A stretch of 12,307 bases of DNA, taken from assembly GCA_964636675.1 (NCBI GenBank), contig CAZWUO010000105.1:1-12307 (forward strand), given 5' to 3'. Below, one piece after another: positions 1-7,119 of this stretch (position 1 is its first letter; each line of letters begins with the position of its first letter). The DNA comes from JALUUH01 sp964636675 (lineage in GTDB: Bacteria; Pseudomonadota; Gammaproteobacteria; S012-40). Position numbers and translations under genes: made by a program. A model generated the notes under the pieces. That model saw nothing but the letters and a program-made list of their open reading frames with translations, had not been told where the DNA came from and searched no databases.

Positions 1-35
1 CATGGAAGGAATAGGGCGTGTAATAAGGCCTAAAT

Positions 36-623
36 CTATAACGCCACGGGTATATCTCTGGCAATGTTAATCGGTTTTGTGAAAGGTTTTGGCGGCGTGG
101 TAATAATTCTGACCGCATAAATATCTTCGTTAGGGTTATTAACCTTTGACGTTGCCGCCGAACGTATCAGATAGATGCCGGACTTAAGAGACTCACACTG
201 ATTAACGGGAGCACAAGCTGCGTCAAAGTGATTGACAGAGCCTGTAGAATAAGCAACAAGCACATCACCATTAATGGTCGCTGACGGCATAGAATATTTA
301 CCTGAAAGATTGGGTGCCGGTGTATCTGATGGGGAAGTGTGAGGCGTGAGGTTAGTCATGCCTTTTTTGTCAAACTCCCTAAAGCTAAGCTTGTATTGGT
401 TGCCAAATGGCGTACGTTCTTCTATTGAAAAACGTAAATAATCGATACCACTGGCATCCGAAATGGGATATCTCAGTAATGCCCCAAAGCCATAATCGAA
501 AGATGGATAATACCAGCCGGTAATAATCTGCTCATCTGCTAATTGTCCCCCTGCCAACAAAACCCCGATGTGTAACAGATAGCTTTCTATGTTGTTGGAT
601 TCATCGCTGATAGCCAGTGACAT
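36..623 (-). CDS. Unrecognised protein, possibly a fragment of a secreted beta-propeller-like protein
   Basis: A 195-residue open frame starts with ATG at 623, a few bases after an in-frame stop (627-629), and ends in TAG at 36-38. I do not recognise the family with certainty. The middle and C-terminal parts (around residues 105-175) contain a pattern 'SGKYSMPSATINGDVLVAYSTG', then two cysteines about six residues apart and 'SGIYLIRSA'. From memory this resembles blades of large secreted TolB-like propeller proteins; this is a weak inference. There is no signal peptide at this start, and the first 30 residues look unlike the rest, so the frame may be the remnant of a larger gene. Translation in another frame could continue beyond the stop to the window edge. 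Its plus-strand neighbours are read away from it. Real coding sequence seems more likely than not; its intactness is doubtful. Confidence 0.45.
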   Translation of the reverse strand: MSLAISDESNNIESYLLHIGVLLAGGQLADEQIITGWYYPSFDYGFGALLRYPISDASGIDYLRFSIEERTPFGNQYKLSFREFDKKGMTNLTPHTSPSDTPAPNLSGKYSMPSATINGDVLVAYSTGSVNHFDAACAPVNQCESLKSGIYLIRSAATSKVNNPNEDIYAVRIITTPPKPFTKPINIARDIPVAL

Positions 624-932
624 CGTCTAATTTGCAGTCTTAACTTGGATGTTGGGCGCATCCCTTTTTTGACTAATATTCTGAATGATATGAAATTTAT
701 TTATATATCAACAGGTTATTATTTTGTGTGGTATCGAATCAATCGTGGCGATAGTGATTATTTGACATTTTATTCATTATTTAATCTTCCCACAAGCTTT
801 AGGCTTTATATTTATGCAAACGGATGCTCTCCTTCTTCAGTGTTGAGAGGGTGATGAAGAGCCTGCTTGGGACTTAAATTCCTCGCTGTTATTGCTCTTA
901 AATTATGAACATATTATGGTATGGGTATAACA
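624..932. other. AT-rich spacer with no supported gene
   Basis: About 300 bases between the minus-strand fragment and the small membrane-protein gene. The only open frame here (645-854, plus) begins with TTG, lacks a ribosome binding site and has a composition typical of random AT-rich DNA, so I do not call it. The region should hold the upstream signals of the gene starting at 933, but I see no convincing paired -35 and -10 elements; a TATTAT lies at 912-917. Confidence 0.5.
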
Positions 933-1148
933 ATGTCTTATTCTGTAAAATCACATTTTAGTATGAAGCAACGAGTTGCGAGCATGCTCGGCGGCACTGT
1001 CGTTGTGTTGGGCTTATTAACTTTTTCCTCACTCGTCGTCGCGGGCGTTTATGCGGAGACAGTGTATGGCATTGGCGCAAAACCTTTGGCATGTCAAAGT
1101 GATGAATTAATGAAGGGTGATATTTCCCGCAGCGAGATTGTAAATTAA
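933..1148 (+). CDS. Small membrane-anchored or secreted protein of unknown function
   Basis: A frame of 71 residues starts at ATG 933; the frame also has ATG at 921 and 963. I prefer 933 because GGG at 923-925 lies seven bases upstream, while 963 has no purine-rich site. Residues about 11-38 form an N-terminal signal or membrane segment: a basic 'MKQR' followed by a hydrophobic stretch 'GGTVVVLGLLTF' and a small-residue region with a possible cleavage near 'VVAG' or 'VYA'. The remaining ~33 residues (with 'GAKPLACQSDE') have no recognisable domain, so the protein may be a real small secreted product or the truncated start of a larger one. A second, truncated copy of its middle lies just beyond the giant lipoprotein gene, at 6268-6339, almost identical over 50 bases, so this stretch has been duplicated. 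Function unknown. Confidence 0.45.
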   Translation: MSYSVKSHFSMKQRVASMLGGTVVVLGLLTFSSLVVAGVYAETVYGIGAKPLACQSDELMKGDISRSEIVN

Positions 1149-1627
1149 TAAAAACTTGAGAATTTATACTCTAGGGTCTGTTGACGTTTCATTTCTTCAG
1201 CACAATGAATATCGTTATTTTTCAACCTCCAGTCAGCTTTTTGGAATTGGGGATTATAGTTTCGCGTGACCTGGTAGATTCACGCAGCATTCTTCTTGAA
1301 TTCGACGTTCGGTTGGATGCAATGTCTATTGTATATTTTGCATCACCGCTTGAGCCATATACTGCTTCAAATTTTTGCAGTGCTTGTTCAAGGCGCCCTT
1401 GGACTTCATCGTATATCGCTAAATTATAGGTTGTAGCAATTTCATCTTCTTTGATACCTGAAGATTTGGCTTCGTTCCATAATGTGACTGCGCGCTCCCA
1501 ATTGCCTTTATAGGCTGCTTTGTTTCCTTCTTTTATTAAGTCAGAATCACTTTTTTCCAAAGTTCGTTTTTCCCCAATAGCATAAGGTGCAATTTTCCTA
1601 ATGAACGGTTTATGGGGTTTCGATAAT
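971..1627. repeat. Left copy of the direct repeat flanking the giant lipoprotein gene
   Basis: This segment matches 6267-6717 in the same orientation. It covers the middle of the small membrane-protein gene (971-1020 versus 6267-6316, two differences in 50 bases) and the 3' part of a TPR lipoprotein gene (about 1250-1627 versus 6340-6717). The 231 bases 1291-1521 are identical to 6380-6610. The right copy lacks 216 bases equivalent to 1021-1236; the deletion ends fall in a CTTTTT hexamer present at 1021 and 1237 here and once at 6318 in the other copy. On the right, similarity stops at about 1627, inside the TPR gene. Confidence 0.85.
1222..1627 (-). pseudogene. C-terminal fragment of a TPR-type lipoprotein (left copy)
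   Basis: Read on the minus strand, this frame encodes 'KPFIRKIAPY' and then a charged helical region with 'KEGNKAAYKGNWERAVTLWNEA' and 'ATTYNLAIYDEVQGRLEQALQKFEAVY'. Those are two TPR-like helix pairs of the sort found near the C-terminus of bacterial lipoproteins. It is nearly identical to the same part of the longer copy at 6334-7119. Everything upstream (lipoprotein signal, N-terminal domain) is absent: homology stops at about 1627 and an in-frame stop lies at 1648-1650. A TTG at 1560 could in principle start a 112-residue product, but there is no good ribosome binding site. Relative to the other copy, four bases are missing near 1290, which returns the C-terminal 'MLRES..RSRE' motif to the TPR frame. 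I read it as a truncated duplicate, probably not expressed. Confidence 0.75.
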
Positions 1628-1881
1628 TTTATTAGTGGAGGAATTGGTTATTATAGCCTCCTCAAAAATTGAGATAGCAACATCGTTTTTGTATATGAAA
1701 TTTGAATATTTTTGAATTCTTCTTATTGTGTGTTTTAAACTTCCTATCTCCAGTGTGAGCCGTATAATAATATAATTTTTTATGTGACAGGCGTTGTCCA
1801 CCTTAGGTCTCAAGGCATTGCCTGGAATGGCGTACGCCCGCACTCAGGATGAATATCAATAATAGCAAAGGGAATGGTGAA
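1628..1881. promoter_or_regulatory. Unique AT-rich leader upstream of the giant lipoprotein gene, with candidate -10 boxes
   Basis: This is the only non-repeated DNA between the left repeat copy and the giant gene, so any promoter for that gene is probably here. Two perfect TATAAT hexamers occur at 1763-1768 and 1771-1776, about 105-120 bases before the likely start. No good -35 box stands 16-18 bases before either, so the promoter call is tentative. A minus-strand open frame across 1610-1843 has no family resemblance and is treated as spurious. Confidence 0.3.
1867..1873 (+). promoter_or_regulatory. Ribosome binding site deciding the start of the giant lipoprotein gene
   Basis: AAAGGGA ends eight bases before ATG 1882. 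The upstream in-frame ATG at 1849 has only a purine stretch directly abutting it. The site therefore favours 1882, which also gives a compact lipoprotein signal peptide. Confidence 0.6.
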
Positions 1882-4800
1882 ATGGCTTTAAATTGGAAGC
1901 AAAAAAAAGGTCTTTGGGGTTTATTCGTTCTTGCTATTTTATGTATTGCATTTCTCGCTGCTTGCAATTTATTCGATTCCAGTTCATCTCCAGCAGATGA
2001 TTTAGTCGCAAAATCGGCAACCGCTAGTGATCAAAGTTCATTTAATTTAGGCGGGCAAATCATAGGCTTAAAGGGAATAGTCGTTCTTAGCAATGGCGAA
2101 GAAACATTCGAACTTGAAAAAAATGGTAGTTTTGTTTTATCCAATACATTAATCAGTGGGCAGACTTTCAGCTTATCGGTGGTGCAATCTCCCGAGGGTC
2201 AAGAATGTTATCTTAATTATGCAGAGGGGGTTATTAACAAAGCCAATATTTCTTCATTGGTCGTCATTTGCTCAGATGTAGAAACATCGACGGATGAGCT
2301 TAATAACGACGATGTAATTGATGATCCCAAGGACGACGACGTAATCGATGATCCTCAGGATTCCATTCCTGCCATTGCGCATGCGGGAAACAATCGCAGC
2401 ATCAAGCTTGGACAAACGGTTTATCTCGATAGTCGATATTCAAGTGATCCACAAGATAAACCCATAAAACGCCAATGGCGTATCGTGCAAAAGCCCGAAA
2501 CAAGTGCCGCAGAACTCCAACAAGAAGAAGGTTTTGAACCCTCGTTTGAGGTCGATCTAGAAAATGAATATATCGCCCAGCTCATTGTTGATAATGGTGA
2601 AAGTCAAAGCGAACCGGATTTTGTTAGGTTTTCTACCGGCAATTTACCGCCGCTGGCTGACGCGGGATACGATGCGGTATCTACTATCAATTCGGTCGTT
2701 TCTCTATCCGGGCATCGTTCAACCGATCCAAATGGTGATCGCCTTAGCTATCAGTGGGCATTTAATGAAAAACCCGCAACAAGCACAAGTTTACTGCAGA
2801 ATGCGCAAGGTTTAAGCCCCTCTTTCATCCCCGATATCACAGGACGCTATGTCGTTCAACTCATTACCAAGGACGACAGCGATGGTGAAAGTGTCGCAGA
2901 TACGGTCATCATCGATAGCAATAATATCGCGCCTGTTGCCAATGCCGGAAAAGATCAAACCGTCAGTTCAAGCAGTCTGCTGGAACTCGATGGAAGTGCA
3001 TCATTTGATGTCGATGGAAATAACCTGAGTTATCGGTGGTTGCTCGTCAGCGCACCGGCGCAAGGCAGTGCTCAATTATTCAATCCTGACGCAGAAAAGC
3101 CGAGCTTAGAGATGACAGGCGTCGGCGAATATTTTGTCCAACTGACGGTCAGTGATGACAGCAGTACGAGTAAACCGGATGTCGTTAAAATATCAACCCG
3201 AAACTCCAAACCGGAAGCCGTTCCCACCGCAACAGAATTAAGCATCAATATCGGCGAAACATTTAGCTTAGACGCGAGTTCATCAATCGATGATGATGCT
3301 GATGATTTGACCTATAACTGGGCTTTACTTTATGCGCCAGAAGGCAGCGCAGCGACCTTAGACTATACTGATTTAGACATCAACATGTTAACCCCCGATC
3401 TTGCGGGCTCCTATGTTGTACAGCTTATCGTCGCTGATGCGAGGGAGCAAAGCGAAGCGGTTACCCTAAAACTTGAAGCACTCGCGCCGGTAGTCCCAAT
3501 CCTCACGGTTAGCGCGATCGGTAATGAACTGCTTGAAACGAGCGCGCAGGCCAGTGTTTTTCGAATAAGCCGTAGTGCAGCAATTACAGAATCACTGGAT
3601 CTTGATTTTACCTTAGGTGGAACGGCTGAGAATGCTGTCGATTACCAAAACATCGTCACATCAATTACGCTTCCAGCAATGCAAAGTTTTGTCGATATTT
3701 CCATCTTTGCGATCTCCGATTTTGATGTAGAAGCCGATGAGACGGTAACGATTAGTTTAATTGAAAATAGTCGTATAAAGCTGGGTGCTCAGAGTACAGC
3801 GATGCTAACCATCATTGACGCTGTTCCAAGCTTATTAATCGAACTCGATAGTGATTACATTGGCTTGGATCGCAAGGTTAATGGCGTAGTAACGCTCTCA
3901 GCGCCAGCACCACTTGCTGGTTTTAGCATTGATTTATCGACATCTGATGCCGTAATAGCGGATGTATCAGAATACCGCGTTGAATTAGCAAAAGATCAAC
4001 AAACGGTGGCATTTGAGGTTAGCGGATATGCCTTAGGTGATGCAGATATCACGGCGATGTTATTCAACATCAACAATACGACAGCGATCGCAACCCAGGT
4101 TACCACGGTATACGTTACTGGGAATCTGCTTAATCTTGGTAGCATTCCTGTGCTAGCAATAGAGCAACAACTCAGTCTACCGGTGAGTTTAAGTCAAGAA
4201 GCACCCCCCGGAGGAATAACGCTAAACTTTAGCAGCTCAGATCCCACCATCGCAACGGTAACAGACACCGTCAGTATCGCCGAAGGAAAAGTGATTCCTG
4301 AGAATAACCCGCAAGTCACGGGTGTTGGGTTTGGCAATGCTAGCATAATAGTCACTGCTATCGGTTACGGTTCGGATAATCGAAATGCAAAAGTGCAGAC
4401 AAGTTTAGCGATAACTCCGATAACAGAATCAGTGCCAATAGGTTGGACTAAAAGCCTAACATTATCTTTAGACGCGGCTGCACCCACGGGTGGGGCGACG
4501 ATTGAGCTTGAAAGTTCAAACCCAGATGTATTGTTGGTAACGCCATCCACGGTCAAAATTCCACAAGGGCAAAACCAGGCAACGTTTACGATCACGGGTC
4601 AAGCGCTTGGGTCAGCCCAAGTGCTCGCTTCCTTGCTTGATATTATTGCTACAGCAGATATCACGGTGACAACCGTGCCTAATATTTCCGTTTCCCCGAA
4701 TGAGTACCTCGGTAATAATCTACAGCTGCAAAAAAGATATCGTTTGGATGTTGTTACGCCCGAGGTTTTGCAGATGACGGTGACGATCGCAGACGCCAGT

Positions 4801-6261
4801 TTGGCGGTCGTCTCGGCCGAGCAAAATGTGCTCGGTGGGAAAACCGCCAATGTTGTGGTCAATGCAAATACGGTTTGGACCCCCGCCCTATGGTTTAATG
4901 GACTCGCTACCGGAACTACCACGATCAATATTTCGATACCGGGTTATAACGATGCAACGTTTTCGCTACATGTTATGGAATCGACCGTGAGATTTTCGAC
5001 CTCAGGGATTAATACCACCACGTTGTCCGCGAATACTGATGTTTGGATAACAACGTATTTACTCAATGAGAATGGCGCTACCCTTCAGTCACAAGTCGTT
5101 CGCCCGGGTATCTCAGTGGAAATACCGCTGGCGGTAGACGATGACAATATCGGTAGCCTAACCAGTGCGAGCGTGACCATTGAAAGCGGGAAAAATAACG
5201 GTGGCACCCAGTTTGATCCGCAGTCTGCGGGTGAAACAACGGTTACACTGAGTCAACCCGCAGGATTTATTTCCGCAACGAATCCTATCGATAGCTTTGT
5301 TGCCACGGTTTCTGCGCCCGATATATTCGTTTCCCCGAATGAGTACCTCGGTAATAATCTACAGCTGCAGAAAAGATATCGTTTGGCTGCTGTTACGCCT
5401 GAGGCTTTGCAGATGACGGTGACCATCGCAGACGCAAGCTTGGCGGTCGTCTCGGCCGAAAAAAATGTGCTCGGTGGGGAAACTGCCAGTGTGATGGTCA
5501 ATGCAAATACGCCTTGGGCTCCCACCCTATGGTTTAACGGACTTGCTACCGGAACCACTTCGGTAAATATTTCGATACCGGGTTATAACGATGCAACGTT
5601 TTCGCTACATGTTATGGAATCGACCGTGAGATTTTCGACCTCAGGGATTAATACCACCACGTTGTCCGCGAATACTGATGTTTGGATAACAACGTATTTA
5701 CTCAATGAGAATGGCGCTACCCTTCAGTCACAAGTCGTTCGCCCGGGTATCTCAGTGGAAATACCGCTGGCGGTAGACGATGACAATATCGGTAGCCTAA
5801 CCAGTGCGAGCGTGACCATTGAAAGCGGGAAAAATAACGGTGGCACCCAGTTTGATCCGCAGTCTGCGGGTGAAACAACGGTTACACTGAGTCAACCCGA
5901 GGGATTTATCTCCGCAACGAATCCCATCGATAGCTTTGTTGCTACCGTGAATACAGCCAAAGTGATGCCAAGACCGAGTCCTGTTAATTTGTCTTTGGGA
6001 GAGGACGGTGTATATCAACGTGCCAACCTTGATACCATTACCCCGCAATTAACAAACGCTACGATTACCGTTGCTTCAGGTGCTGTTGTTCAAGTTTCAA
6101 ATACGCAGCAAGGTGTCTACGGCATTTCAACGACCGTTCAGTTGGTGCAAGGTGCGGACAGAGTTGTTTTCTATTTACAAGGTATTGCACAAGGCGGCAC
6201 AACCGTTACCATTTCGGTTCCGGGTTATGAGGACGCGGTTTGGGACATTGTTGTCAACTGA
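1882..6261 (+). CDS. Giant lipoprotein with PKD-like, Calx-beta-like and tandem Ig-like modules (putative surface protein)
   Basis: The product has about 1459 residues from ATG 1882 (1470 if started at ATG 1849; positions here use the longer numbering). A basic start and hydrophobic core end in the lipobox FLAAC, with Cys39 as lipidation site; the following residue is Asn, not Asp, which fits outer-membrane sorting. Residues 64-142 form a small domain ('GGQIIGLKGIVVL', two Cys) seen in proteobacterial lipoproteins. An Asp-rich linker follows (154-171). Four PKD-like domains come next (about 173-263, 264-357, 358-451, 452-545; 'ANAGKDQTV', 'LDGSAS.D.DG..LSY.W', 'Y.VQL.V.D'). Then a Calx-beta-like domain (about 550-657, with 'DFDVEADETVTISL') and three Ig-like modules to 945. 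A 213-residue A-B unit is repeated twice (948-1160, 1161-1373), and a final A-type module (1374-1470) ends the chain. The acidic domains suggest calcium binding. A role in adhesion, cell contact or matrix is inference; there is no enzyme domain. The stop lies five bases before the right flanking repeat, so the original C-terminus may have been longer, although the chain ends at a module boundary. Confidence 0.88.
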   Translation: MALNWKQKKGLWGLFVLAILCIAFLAACNLFDSSSSPADDLVAKSATASDQSSFNLGGQIIGLKGIVVLSNGEETFELEKNGSFVLSNTLISGQTFSLSVVQSPEGQECYLNYAEGVINKANISSLVVICSDVETSTDELNNDDVIDDPKDDDVIDDPQDSIPAIAHAGNNRSIKLGQTVYLDSRYSSDPQDKPIKRQWRIVQKPETSAAELQQEEGFEPSFEVDLENEYIAQLIVDNGESQSEPDFVRFSTGNLPPLADAGYDAVSTINSVVSLSGHRSTDPNGDRLSYQWAFNEKPATSTSLLQNAQGLSPSFIPDITGRYVVQLITKDDSDGESVADTVIIDSNNIAPVANAGKDQTVSSSSLLELDGSASFDVDGNNLSYRWLLVSAPAQGSAQLFNPDAEKPSLEMTGVGEYFVQLTVSDDSSTSKPDVVKISTRNSKPEAVPTATELSINIGETFSLDASSSIDDDADDLTYNWALLYAPEGSAATLDYTDLDINMLTPDLAGSYVVQLIVADAREQSEAVTLKLEALAPVVPILTVSAIGNELLETSAQASVFRISRSAAITESLDLDFTLGGTAENAVDYQNIVTSITLPAMQSFVDISIFAISDFDVEADETVTISLIENSRIKLGAQSTAMLTIIDAVPSLLIELDSDYIGLDRKVNGVVTLSAPAPLAGFSIDLSTSDAVIADVSEYRVELAKDQQTVAFEVSGYALGDADITAMLFNINNTTAIATQVTTVYVTGNLLNLGSIPVLAIEQQLSLPVSLSQEAPPGGITLNFSSSDPTIATVTDTVSIAEGKVIPENNPQVTGVGFGNASIIVTAIGYGSDNRNAKVQTSLAITPITESVPIGWTKSLTLSLDAAAPTGGATIELESSNPDVLLVTPSTVKIPQGQNQATFTITGQALGSAQVLASLLDIIATADITVTTVPNISVSPNEYLGNNLQLQKRYRLDVVTPEVLQMTVTIADASLAVVSAEQNVLGGKTANVVVNANTVWTPALWFNGLATGTTTINISIPGYNDATFSLHVMESTVRFSTSGINTTTLSANTDVWITTYLLNENGATLQSQVVRPGISVEIPLAVDDDNIGSLTSASVTIESGKNNGGTQFDPQSAGETTVTLSQPAGFISATNPIDSFVATVSAPDIFVSPNEYLGNNLQLQKRYRLAAVTPEALQMTVTIADASLAVVSAEKNVLGGETASVMVNANTPWAPTLWFNGLATGTTSVNISIPGYNDATFSLHVMESTVRFSTSGINTTTLSANTDVWITTYLLNENGATLQSQVVRPGISVEIPLAVDDDNIGSLTSASVTIESGKNNGGTQFDPQSAGETTVTLSQPEGFISATNPIDSFVATVNTAKVMPRPSPVNLSLGEDGVYQRANLDTITPQLTNATITVASGAVVQVSNTQQGVYGISTTVQLVQGADRVVFYLQGIAQGGTTVTISVPGYEDAVWDIVVN
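2308..2361 (+). repeat. Two 27-bp tandem repeats encoding an Asp-rich linker
   Basis: Two in-frame units encode DDVIDDPKD and DDVIDDPQD (residues 154-171 of the long numbering). They sit between the N-terminal small domain and the first PKD-like domain. Synonymous differences separate the units, so they are not a fresh slippage product. The stretch is probably a flexible, negatively charged spacer. Confidence 0.7.
4690..5328 (+). repeat. First copy of a 639-bp in-frame tandem repeat (A-B module pair)
   Basis: The period is 639 bases, exactly 213 codons, measured from the shared GTTTCCCCGAATGAG at 4690 and 5329. The first part (4690-4926) encodes an Ig-like A module ending in 'SIPGYNDATF'. 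The second part encodes a B module with 'FDPQSAGETTVTLSQP', a pattern I recall from other very large bacterial surface proteins. Bases 4927-5260 are identical to 5566-5899, whereas 4690-4926 differs from its partner at about 27 positions by my count. Confidence 0.9.
5329..5964 (+). repeat. Second copy of the 639-bp in-frame tandem repeat
   Basis: This copy follows the first without a gap and keeps the reading frame. Clear similarity fades after about 5949, where a third, diverged A-type module begins and runs to the stop codon. The differences from copy one cluster in the A module and many change the amino acid (for example Asp to Ala and Val to Ala near 5397-5412). The first 334 bases of the B side, starting at 5566, show none. 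Confidence 0.88.
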
Positions 6262-6266
6262 TTCTT

Positions 6267-6717
6267 ACGAGTCGCGAGTATGCTCGGCGGCACTGTCGTT
6301 GTGTTGGGCTTATTAACCTTTTTGAATTCGAGGTTATAATTTCTTTTCGCGTGACTTAGCAGATTCACGCAACATTCTGTCTTCTTGAATTCGACGTTCG
6401 GTTGGATGCAATGTCTATTGTATATTTTGCATCACCGCTTGAGCCATATACTGCTTCAAATTTTTGCAGTGCTTGTTCAAGGCGCCCTTGGACTTCATCG
6501 TATATCGCTAAATTATAGGTTGTAGCAATTTCATCTTCTTTGATACCTGAAGATTTGGCTTCGTTCCATAATGTGACTGCGCGCTCCCAATTGCCTTTAT
6601 AGGCTGCTTTATTTCCTTCTTTTATTAAGTCAGAATCACCTTTTTCCAAAGTTCGTTTTTCCCAAACAAAATAAGGCGCAATTTTTTTAATGAACGGTTT
6701 ATGAGTTTTCGATAATG
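6267..6717. repeat. Right copy of the direct repeat flanking the giant lipoprotein gene
   Basis: It matches 971-1627 in the same orientation. Its left edge falls inside the small membrane-protein gene, five bases after the giant gene's stop. It has lost the equivalent of 1021-1236, apparently by deletion between two CTTTTT hexamers. Unlike the left copy it continues rightwards into the full TPR lipoprotein gene, so the repeat edge at 6717 is where the left copy is truncated. Confidence 0.85.
6268..6339 (+). pseudogene. Remnant of the small membrane-protein gene (right copy)
   Basis: The frame reads RVASMLGGTVVVLGLLTF, identical to residues of the protein encoded at 933-1148, then diverges to LNSRL and stops at 6337-6339. 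The N-terminal codons and the C-terminal part are absent. It cannot form a working signal segment without an upstream start, and it overlaps the 3' end of the minus-strand TPR lipoprotein pseudogene, sharing the palindromic TTATAA at 6334-6339. Confidence 0.75.
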
Positions 6718-7119
6718 CTTGTTTGACAAGTTGATCCCAGTTCTTGAGTCCTCTGCGTGCGTCGTTTCTATTTTTACCCGAGGCTCTTGTTGAAACTGTT
6801 GAAGAGACTTCAGAAGAACCTATGATAGACCCTGATTTGTCTGCTACGGTGAAGTTTACGCTGACGTCAGCACTGCGTTTTATTGCATACGACTTGATGG
6901 CATTGCCGTCTTTGTCTTTTGTTTCTTTTTCTGAACCTTGGTCTTTAACATCGTAGAAAATATTACCTCTAATCGTAGCGTCTTTGTTATTACCATCGAT
7001 TATTTTATAATACCCGTCTCTGAATCAGGTGATCGTTTGACTTTAAGCTTAATGCTCGTGGCGCATCCAGCCACGGAAATAGCGACAAATAGCAGTAAAA
7101 TTACTTTCAATTTATTCAT
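6334..7119 (-). pseudogene. Frameshifted TPR-containing lipoprotein gene (right, near full-length copy)
   Basis: ATG at 7117-7119 opens a lipoprotein signal peptide with lipobox VAGC (Cys19 in 'FVAISVAGCATSIKLK'). An AAGG about ten bases upstream could serve ribosome binding. This frame stops at 7000-7002 after 39 residues. The next frame, open from about 7024, continues sensibly with 'YYKIIDGNN', 'AIKRSADVSVNFTVADKSG', 'NDARRGLKNWDQLVKQAL', 'KPFIKKIAPYFVWEKRTLEKG' and the TPR-like helices, so one base seems to be missing near 7010. A second break near 6400 (an apparent extra G in GG) separates the TPR part from a C-terminal frame reading 'ERRIQEDRMLRESAKSREKKL' that ends at 6334. The repaired protein would be about 262 residues, resembling CsgG-neighbourhood or LpoB-like TPR lipoproteins only loosely; function not assigned. 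It could be a decayed gene, or the breaks could be sequence errors. Confidence 0.72.

Noticed and set aside
645..854. Plus-strand frame of 69 residues
   Set aside because: TTG start, no ribosome binding site, AT-rich random composition and no motif.
979..990. Perfect 12-bp palindrome CGAGCATGCTCG as an operator or recombination site
   Set aside because: It is inside coding sequence; the duplicated copy at 6275-6286 has a mismatch, so symmetry is not conserved.
1610..1843. Minus-strand frame of 77 residues
   Set aside because: It lies in AT-rich leader DNA, has no motif, and shadows the truncated repeat edge and the giant gene's upstream region.
4365..6048. Several minus-strand frames inside the giant gene (for example 4599-4928 and 5253-5558)
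   Set aside because: They are antisense shadows; two of them resemble each other only because they lie across the 639-bp repeat.
1628..6266. Composite transposon bounded by the direct repeats
   Set aside because: The repeats contain fragments of ordinary genes, no terminal inverted repeats and no transposase, so an insertion-sequence explanation is unsupported.
7000..7024. Programmed ribosomal frameshift in the lipoprotein gene
   Set aside because: No slippery heptamer with a downstream structure is evident, and a second unrelated frame break exists near the 3' end, so decay or error is simpler.
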